Source: Pyrinomonadaceae bacterium
GTDB lineage: Bacteria > Acidobacteriota > Blastocatellia > Pyrinomonadales > Pyrinomonadaceae
Direction of reading: 5' to 3'
Assembly: GCA_013811945.1 (NCBI GenBank)
Contig: JACCUI010000189.1
Location: forward strand, 1-59,568
Length of the DNA: 59,568 bases
The notes beneath the pieces were generated by a model. It was not told the DNA's origin and did not search any database. It saw nothing but the letters and a program-made list of their open reading frames with translations. Shown piece by piece: positions 53,904 to 59,568 of this stretch. The position numbers and the translations under genes were made by a program. The number at the start of each line of letters is the position of its first letter. The stretch's first letter is position 1.

Positions 53904-56429
53904 TTAATCCGCAGCCATCCCCTCCGCGCGGGCCTGGGCTGCTTCCGCTTTTATCGTCCCGATGCGCATTGCATAGAACGAGCGCCAGACGAATACGGTT
54001 GAGATTAAGAAGAAAACCAGTGCTAGAACGTGGCTGACCATTGGACCATTCTCACCGAATTGTCCCCGCGGATTTGCAATTGACACAGCCAGCTCAACTG
54101 CCAGCAGTCCAAATAGCGTGGTGAACTTGATGACCGGGTTCATAGCTACTGACGAAGTATCCTTGAAGGGATCGCCCACGGTATCGCCTACGACGGTCGC
54201 GTCGTGAAGGGCGGTGCCCTTCATTTTCAGATCAACTTCCACGACCTTCTTGGCATTGTCCCAAGCTCCACCTGCGTTGGCCATGAAGATCGCCTGATAC
54301 AGTCCGAAGATTGCAATTGAAAACAGGTATCCGATAAAGAAGAATGGTTCTACAAACGCAAAAGCCAGCGTCGAGAAGAAGACTGTGAGGAAGATATTGA
54401 ACATGCCCTTCTGCGCATACTGCGTGCAGATCTCCACCACCTTCTTGCTATCTTCCACAGACGCTCTTTCCACGCCTTCCAGCCGGATGTTTGCCTTGAT
54501 GAACTCCACCGCGCGATAGGCGCCGGTCGTAACTGCCTGTGTGGAAGCGCCAGTGAACCAGTAAATGACTGCGCCGCCCGTAATCAGGCCCAGGACAAAC
54601 GGGGCGTGCAGCAGGGAAAGGTTTTGCGTATCAGTGGTCAATCCATTTGTCAGGGTCATCATGATCCCAAAGATCATGGTGGTGGCCCCAACCACGGCCG
54701 TGCCAATCAACACCGGTTTGGCGGTGGCTTTAAAAGTGTTGCCGGCGCCGTCGTTCTCTTCCAGCAGGTGTTTTGCGTGGGCAAAATTGACGTCCATGTT
54801 GAAGTCTCGCTTGATCTCGACTTCGACGTTGGGCACCTGTTCGATCAGCGACAGTTCATACACAGACTGGGCGTTATCAGTTACGGGACCATACGAGTCG
54901 ACAGCAATGGTCACCGGGCCCATGCCGAGAAAGCCAAAGGCAACCAGGCCGAAAGCGAAAACCGGAGCCGCGACCATTAAAGGATCAAGCCCCATCGTAC
55001 TAAAGTAGTAAGCGATCGACATCAGGGCCACAATGCTAATTCCCAGCCAGTAGGCGGAAAAATTCCCCGCCACCAGACCGGAGAGAATATTGAGCGAGGC
55101 GCCGCCTTCCCGCGAAGACGTAACCACCTCAGCGACGTGGCTTGAGTCGGTCGAAGTAAAGATCTTAACCAACTCCGGAATAATCGCGCCGGCCAGCGTG
55201 CCGCAGGAGATGATCATCGAAAGCTTCCACCAGAGGCTCGGATCTCCGCCCAGCGTGGGGATCGTGAGATAGGAAATAATGAATGTGACTATTACTGAGA
55301 CAATGGAAGTGATCCAGACTAAAGAGGTCAGGGGACTTTCAAAGTTCATCTTCGCAGCATTGCCGAAACGAGCCTTGGCAATCGCGTCGTTAATGAAATA
55401 AGAACCCGCGCTCGCCAGGATCATCATGATGCGCATCACGAAGATCCAGACCAGCAACTGCACTTGCACCGTGGGATCGCGCACACCCAGCAATATAAAT
55501 GTGATCAGGGCCACGCCAGTCACGCCATAAGTCTCAAAGCCGTCGGCGCTCGGGCCCACGGAATCGCCTGCATTATCTCCTGTGCAGTCGGCAATCACGC
55601 CCGGGTTGCGCGCATCATCTTCCTTAATCTTGAAGACGATCTTCATCAAGTCAGCACCGATATCGGCGATTTTGGTGAAGATGCCGCCGGCGATGCGCAG
55701 GGCCGCAGCACCCAGAGACTCGCCTATCGCGAAACCAATAAAGCAGGGACCCGCATAGTCTCCGGGAATAAACAGCAGGATGCAAAGCATGATCAGCAAT
55801 TCGACGCTGATCAGCATCATGCCGATACTCATGCCGGCGCGCAGTGGAATCGCATAGAGCGGGAAGGGTTTGCCTTCCAGGCTCGCGAATGCAGTGCGCG
55901 AGTTGGCGAATGTATTGACGCGAATTCCAAACCAGGCAACGCCGTAACTGCCGGCGATGCCCACTAGACTAAACGCCAGAATGATCGCGACGCGGAACGG
56001 TTCCATTCCGGACAAGACGCCGAAATAAAGCACGATGACGATGCCAATGAAGATTTCCAGGATCAGGATGAACTTGCCTTGTGTGATTAGGTAGGTTTTG
56101 CAGGTCTCGTAAATAAGCTCCGAAATCTCGCGCATGGCGCGATGCACAGGAAGCTTTTTCAAGTTCATGTACATGGCCAGACCAAACAGCAGGCCCAACA
56201 TACAAACCACGATTCCTCCCAGCAGCAGGTTGTGACCGTTCATGCCGCCGAAGAAAGTGACACTTGATAGGTCAGGCAGTATGAGATTGGCTTCGCCGCC
56301 ACTATGCGATTGCGCAAAAGCAGGCGACGCCCCTAGGCTCGCAAAGGCAAGAGTCACCGCCAGGGTCAACACGAAGCGGCCGGCACGTGAAAAGACTGAC
56401 TGCCGAGGAGTAGTTAAGTTGATATTCAT
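53904..56429 (-). CDS. hppA: Membrane-bound ion-pumping pyrophosphatase, probably K+-independent
   Basis: 841 residues, long for bacterial family members. Signal-like N-terminus, about 16 transmembrane segments. The catalytic blocks ADIGADLMKIVFKIKEDDARNPGVIADCTGDNAGDSVGPSADGF and the later TVVGDTVGDPFKDTSS-type motif bind PPi-Mg. The Lys in GNTFKAT sits where K+-independent enzymes have Lys (K+-dependent have Ala), so proton pumping without K+ is predicted. Conserves energy from pyrophosphate at the inner membrane. The stop lies in the flank of palindrome A11. Confidence 0.95.
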   Translation of the reverse strand: MNINLTTPRQSVFSRAGRFVLTLAVTLAFASLGASPAFAQSHSGGEANLILPDLSSVTFFGGMNGHNLLLGGIVVCMLGLLFGLAMYMNLKKLPVHRAMREISELIYETCKTYLITQGKFILILEIFIGIVIVLYFGVLSGMEPFRVAIILAFSLVGIAGSYGVAWFGIRVNTFANSRTAFASLEGKPFPLYAIPLRAGMSIGMMLISVELLIMLCILLFIPGDYAGPCFIGFAIGESLGAAALRIAGGIFTKIADIGADLMKIVFKIKEDDARNPGVIADCTGDNAGDSVGPSADGFETYGVTGVALITFILLGVRDPTVQVQLLVWIFVMRIMMILASAGSYFINDAIAKARFGNAAKMNFESPLTSLVWITSIVSVIVTFIISYLTIPTLGGDPSLWWKLSMIISCGTLAGAIIPELVKIFTSTDSSHVAEVVTSSREGGASLNILSGLVAGNFSAYWLGISIVALMSIAYYFSTMGLDPLMVAAPVFAFGLVAFGFLGMGPVTIAVDSYGPVTDNAQSVYELSLIEQVPNVEVEIKRDFNMDVNFAHAKHLLEENDGAGNTFKATAKPVLIGTAVVGATTMIFGIMMTLTNGLTTDTQNLSLLHAPFVLGLITGGAVIYWFTGASTQAVTTGAYRAVEFIKANIRLEGVERASVEDSKKVVEICTQYAQKGMFNIFLTVFFSTLAFAFVEPFFFIGYLFSIAIFGLYQAIFMANAGGAWDNAKKVVEVDLKMKGTALHDATVVGDTVGDPFKDTSSVAMNPVIKFTTLFGLLAVELAVSIANPRGQFGENGPMVSHVLALVFFLISTVFVWRSFYAMRIGTIKAEAAQARAEGMAAD

Positions 56430-56725
56430 GATGTTCTAAAGCTGCGCAAACCTCCAGTAACCTGATGATTGATACCGCAATAGTTCCGTTTTCCGGAACT
56501 GTTCCTTTCTGATCTTATAGCGGCGAGTCTATAATTTCGAACAGCTCCGGGCACAGTCTTCGGTGCAGTCTGCGACGCCTGCCACCCGCGGCGCCTCACC
56601 TGTGCCGAGCAAACCCTTCCTGTTGAAACTGGGTATTATCCCGATAAGCGGGCAAACTGTCCAGAAGCGTAATGAGGCCGACGAACCATTCCAATTGGGA
56701 TCTTTCGCCGCAATGGTAGGAAAAC
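56430..56725. other. Upstream region of hppA
   Basis: No gene. Contains a perfect 7-bp dyad AGTTCCG-TTTTC-CGGAACT at 56482-56500, about 53 bases upstream of the hppA start. The rest is unremarkable; a frame at 56563-56748 does not look like protein. Confidence 0.5.
56482..56500. promoter_or_regulatory. Dyad upstream of hppA
   Basis: AGTTCCG-TTTTC-CGGAACT, perfect 7-bp arms, 53 bases before the start codon. A candidate operator or leader hairpin; no regulator known. Confidence 0.35.
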
Positions 56726-56892
56726 TATCCGCAGATTACACAGATTAGGTAGATTCCAAATACGCTTTGGTCTTGGGCTTTTGCACTAGAAATTAACGAT
56801 GAGGTTGACATAACCAAAGCAAAAGACAAAGACTCACCCCCAACAACTATTTGGAATATTTGGAATCCTTAAGCTGTGTAATCTGCGGATTA
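56726..56892. repeat. Word-type palindrome A12 (ATCCGCAGATTACACAGATT type)
   Basis: Outer arms 56726-56761 and 56857-56892 pair through TATCCGCAGATTACACAG.. and ..TGTGTAATCTGCGGAT. Inner arms CTTTGGTCTTGGGCTTTTG / CAAAGCAAAAGACAAAGAC. It ends one base before the korB stop. Confidence 0.85.
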
Positions 56893-56893
56893 C

Positions 56894-58021
56894 CTATTCA
56901 ACTACCCACGTGTCGCCGCTGTTAATGAGCTTATCTAAACTGCCCGGCCCGTTCTTTGAAATTGCCGCATCAATCTGGTCCACCATCATTTCTTCATAGG
57001 TGGCGCGCTGGATAGCGCGAAAGATCCCCACCGGCTGCGGGAAATCGGGCTGCTCCATACGAGCTAGCATGAATGCCACCGAGGGATCCCCAAGGTAGAT
57101 ATCGTGCACCAGTAGATCGGATTCGGAGATGCCATTCTCGCCCAGCGTTACCACTTCCGGATGCGCACCATTCATCCGAATCCCCTGGTTACGATCTTTG
57201 CCAAAGATCATCGGTTTGCCGTGTTCGAGATACAGCACCCGATCCGATCTCACGCTCCTCTCAGCAAATTGATCGAAGGCGTGGTCGTTAAAGATATTGC
57301 AGTTTTGGTAGACCTCAATGAAAGAAATTCCTTTGTGTTTCGCTGCGGCTTCAACTATCAACCCGAGATGTTTGACATCGATATCAATCGAACGAGCCAC
57401 AAAGGTCGACTCGCTGGCTATGGCGAGTGAAAGAGGGTTGATCGGGTAATCGATGGTCCCCACCGGGGTTGACTTGGTCTTCTTGCCGAATTCTGAAGTG
57501 GGACTGTACTGACCTTTGGTCAATCCATAAATACGGTTATTGAACAGGATGTAATTGATATCGAGATTGCGCCGAATGGCGTGCATGAAGTGATTGCCGC
57601 CAATCGACAAGGCGTCGCCATCACCCGTGATCACCCAGACGCTGAGCTCTGGGTTGCCGCACTTGATCCCTGTGGCCACCGCGGGCGCGCGTCCATGAAT
57701 GCTGTGAAAGCCATAGGTATTCATGTAATAGGGAAAACGCGACGAGCAGCCGATGCCGGAAACAAAAACGATCTTCTCGCGCGGGATACCCAGCTCGGGC
57801 ATCACCTTCTGTACGTTATTGAGAATCGCGTAGTCGCCGCAACCCGGACACCAACGCACTTCCTGATCGGAAATAAAGTCCGCCTTCTTGAGTTGTCCTG
57901 GAGGCGGAGCTATTTTCCCCGAAACCGCTGAGCCAACTTCGCTGTCGGCCGAAACCGCTTGCTCAACAATTGGTTTGTTTCCGTTTCCGTTGCCACTATG
58001 GCCGCTTCCACTTGTACTCAT
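56894..58021 (-). CDS. korB: 2-oxoglutarate:ferredoxin oxidoreductase beta subunit
   Basis: 375 residues. TPP/Fe-S subunit: VRWCPGCGDYAILNNVQKVM with Cys ligands, FVSGIGCSSRFPYYMNTYG, and the TPP motif GDGDALSIGGNHFMHAIRRN...NNRIYGLTKGQYSPTS. Makes succinyl-CoA and reduced ferredoxin with KorA. The ATG at 58021 has AAGGAG 6 bases upstream; the frame continues to 58297 only because the upstream small gene has a frameshift. A short Gly/Asn-rich leader precedes the domain. Confidence 0.94.
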   Translation of the reverse strand: MSTSGSGHSGNGNGNKPIVEQAVSADSEVGSAVSGKIAPPPGQLKKADFISDQEVRWCPGCGDYAILNNVQKVMPELGIPREKIVFVSGIGCSSRFPYYMNTYGFHSIHGRAPAVATGIKCGNPELSVWVITGDGDALSIGGNHFMHAIRRNLDINYILFNNRIYGLTKGQYSPTSEFGKKTKSTPVGTIDYPINPLSLAIASESTFVARSIDIDVKHLGLIVEAAAKHKGISFIEVYQNCNIFNDHAFDQFAERSVRSDRVLYLEHGKPMIFGKDRNQGIRMNGAHPEVVTLGENGISESDLLVHDIYLGDPSVAFMLARMEQPDFPQPVGIFRAIQRATYEEMMVDQIDAAISKNGPGSLDKLINSGDTWVVE

Positions 58022-58297
58022 GAATGCTCCTTGGATTCTAATTCGGCGATTGCTGCTTTCCAGTCCTTTAGTTTTCCAAGCTGAAACGGCTTTATCGATG
58101 CCCAAATTCTCAAGCAGCATCGCTAAAACAGTGAGTCTCTCGCCCTGGTCCACAAAGATTCCGCCGACATACTCTATCTTCTCAGGTGCCTGATAAATTC
58201 GCTTGTTGAACTCCTCACCTTTCCACTCGCGACCTTCCCGCTCAATCTTCCATTCAGCGGGATCAAAATCTTCGACGTTCAAGATGCTCGCTGCCAT
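58018..58297 (-). pseudogene. Small unknown kor-operon protein with one-base frameshift
   Basis: ATG 58297 encodes SILNVEDFDPAEWKIEREGREWKGEEFNKRIYQAPEKIEYVGGIFVDQGERLTVLAMLLENLGIDKAV; near 58088 the frame has to move one base to continue as GKLKDWKAAIAELESKEHS and end at TGA overlapping the korB ATG (TCATGA). The length of 280 bases is one more than a multiple of three, agreeing with a one-base insertion. Either a recent break or an assembly error. The overlap implies it was translationally coupled to korB. No known family. Confidence 0.7.
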
Positions 58298-58360
58298 AGC
58301 CTTCGTTAGCTCCGCGTCATTTGCAGGCCCGACCCGCGCGCTCCCAGATTCACGGTTGGC

Positions 58361-58988
58361 TTAGTCTTTCGGGTTCTGTTTGATTGTGTCGTACAACTCG
58401 AAAAATTTTCCTCTCACATAGGGGTCAAGCTGCTCTGCAAACTCGGGTTGTAGCTGGCGAATCTTGATCAATTCCTGCACATCTGCCAGGTCCTTTAGCC
58501 TGTGCGGCGCACTCATCCCCGAGGCTAGTTTCAAATCGATTAGCTTCTCAAATGTCACAACCTGGATGCCATCAATTTTCGGTTGATGCCGCGGACGGTT
58601 CAGGAATACTCACCGGCTTCGGCTCACCATCACCCGGGTATTCCCCCGTAGTCATTACTTCAATAGTGACCCCATCTCTTGTCGAACGCAGCCTCTTCTT
58701 TGCTCCAGGAAATGCTGGATCATAACCCAGACCGATCAACTCTCGATGAAAGGCTTCCTATCCTTCTGGTGTAAGCACGAGGTCGATATCTTCTGTGAAT
58801 CGCGGATAGCCGTGCGCCAGTAGAGCGACCGCTCCTATAACCATGTAATCAATTCCGTGTTTCTTCAGATCGATGGTGAGTTGCACCAGCGTGTTGTTGA
58901 GGGTTCCTTGTCCCTTAAAATAGCGCTGCCCTTCGGCGTAGAGATGTTGCACCGATCGAGAGTTAATATTTGAACTCGAAGTTGTCAT
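58361..58988 (-). pseudogene. Nucleotidyltransferase (AbiEii/DUF-type) pseudogene
   Basis: From ATG 58988: MTTSSSNINSRSVQHL..., then IDYMVIGAVALLAHGYPRFTEDIDLVLTPEG with the nucleotidyltransferase DxD (DIDL), a TAG at 58758-58760, continued same-frame EAFHRELIGLGYDPAFPG, and a frameshift near 58590 before VVTFEKLIDLKLASGMSAPHRLKDLADVQELIKI. At least two lesions. It resembles antitoxin/toxin-type nucleotidyltransferases. It separates korA from the small gene and korB. Confidence 0.85.
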
Positions 58989-59074
58989 CGCGATCGTTTA
59001 TACATACTCCTCAAATATCCACCAGGTACCCACCCGCTGCCGCAGGTGGTACTGACCAAGCAACGCGATCCCAT

Positions 59075-59568
59075 TTACAAATACTCTTCAACCTTGCGAA
59101 CAATCTCGCGAATCTGGAAAGGACGTCCTTTCACCTTTGAGAATGCAACCGCGTCCACCAGATACTTCGCGCGTACCATGGTCGCAAGCTGTCCCAGGTT
59201 CATCTCCGGCACAATCACTGTCTCAAATCCCGCGAGCACCTCGCCCAGGTTCCTGGGGAAGGGATTAAGATAACGAAGATGCGCTGATGAAACGCTCTTG
59301 CCTTCGCTCTGCAACTTCTCCACTGCCGTGCTTATAGAACCATAGGTGGAGCCCCAGCCGAGAACGAGTACCTTGCCCTTTGGTTCACCGAAGACTTCCA
59401 CGAGCGGAACGTCGTTGGCTGCCCGATCGATCTTCTCCTGTCGCAGCTTGACCATCAAGTGATGGTTTTCGGGATCGTAGTTGACGTTGCCGGTAATGTG
59501 TTGCTTCTCAATGCCGCCGATGCGATGTTCGAGACCCGGCGTTCCGGGAATGGCGTAAGGCCGAGCTA
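59075..59568 (-). CDS. korA: 2-oxoglutarate:ferredoxin oxidoreductase alpha subunit, N-terminus outside window
   Basis: The visible 164 residues are the C-terminal part: RPYAIPGTPGLEHRIGGIEK, NVNYDPENHHLMVKLRQEKID, VLVLGWGSTYGSISTAVEKLQ, HLRYLNPFPRNLGEVLAGFETVIVPEMNLGQLATMVRAKY. The N-terminal domains and start are beyond base 59568. Forms the complex with KorB and reduces ferredoxin. It is separated from korB by the broken nucleotidyltransferase and the frameshifted small gene. Confidence 0.93.
   Translation of the reverse strand, partial: ARPYAIPGTPGLEHRIGGIEKQHITGNVNYDPENHHLMVKLRQEKIDRAANDVPLVEVFGEPKGKVLVLGWGSTYGSISTAVEKLQSEGKSVSSAHLRYLNPFPRNLGEVLAGFETVIVPEMNLGQLATMVRAKYLVDAVAFSKVKGRPFQIREIVRKVEEYL

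Noticed and set aside
56563-56748. 61-codon frame upstream of hppA
   Set aside because: No SD, no family features, and its end lies in palindrome A12.
58022-58297. Natural fusion of an N-terminal domain to KorB
   Set aside because: A one-base shift restores a separate protein ending in an ATGA overlap with korB, whose own SD (AAGGAG) is ideal; the fusion is an artefact of the frameshift.

Overview
The window reads as a chromosomal segment of an Acidobacteriota, most likely Blastocatellia-like, bacterium. The reasons are a secreted VWFA protein of the Acidobacteria-specific type, a secreted 'IPFDF..GGKSL.AGEYSVR' protein of a kind I associate with that phylum, repeated TTG starts, moderately high GC, and many word-like intergenic palindromes. 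There is no phage, integrase, IS element, CRISPR array, rRNA or recognisable tRNA. Most genes are core metabolism and envelope functions. Phylum placement is inference from gene content.

Layout. 1-8.7 kb: a Fur/PerR-type regulator (cut by the window edge) with a self-facing operator, an acyl-reductase-like SDR, a dead 5'-nucleotidase, a TPR protein, a thioesterase, an alpha/beta hydrolase, a receiver protein, a GT-C-like membrane protein and a lipoprotein. 8.7-12.5 kb (minus): a zinc-type dehydrogenase, lipA, a threonine/serine dehydratase and lipB. 12.9-16 kb: a secreted protein, the VWFA protein and an OmpA-like protein. 16.2-22.8 kb (minus): a complete 2-oxoacid dehydrogenase operon (E3, E1alpha, E1beta, E2) with a retropepsin-like protein, a small orphan and a DUF4242-type protein lodged between the enzyme genes. 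23-27 kb: a rhodanese remnant, a hybrid histidine kinase and a divergent, broken kinase. 27-33.5 kb: fumC, ferredoxin, SIMPL protein, Hsp20 and Lon. 34-41 kb: a flippase-like protein, an FtsX/MacB permease, a GT-C glycosyltransferase, an intact 5'-nucleotidase and a secreted protein. 41-48.7 kb: a sigma-54 activator, acyl-CoA dehydrogenase, a TPR protein, a fused E1alpha-beta dehydrogenase and a lipoprotein. 48.9-53.7 kb: uracil-DNA glycosylase, YgfZ-like protein, a methyltransferase, YjbQ-like protein and BioY. 53.9-59.6 kb (minus): membrane pyrophosphatase, then korB and korA with two broken genes between them.

The metabolic theme is coherent. LipA and LipB supply the lipoyl group carried by E2; the E1/E2/E3 complex, the fused E1 and the acyl-CoA dehydrogenase fit branched-chain or 2-oxoacid oxidation; fumarase and KorAB belong to the TCA cycle.

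The most interesting signals are not genes. (1) About thirteen long imperfect inverted repeats, whose arms are built of degenerate short tandem words, occupy many of the gaps between genes; one runs into the last codons of lipA. (2) A sigma-54 promoter-like site and two 16-bp dyads exactly 21 bp apart lie between a secreted-protein gene and a divergently encoded sigma-54 activator, predicting a dedicated regulatory circuit. (3) Seven genes or fragments show frameshifts, nonsense codons or truncation, an unusually high density of decay.
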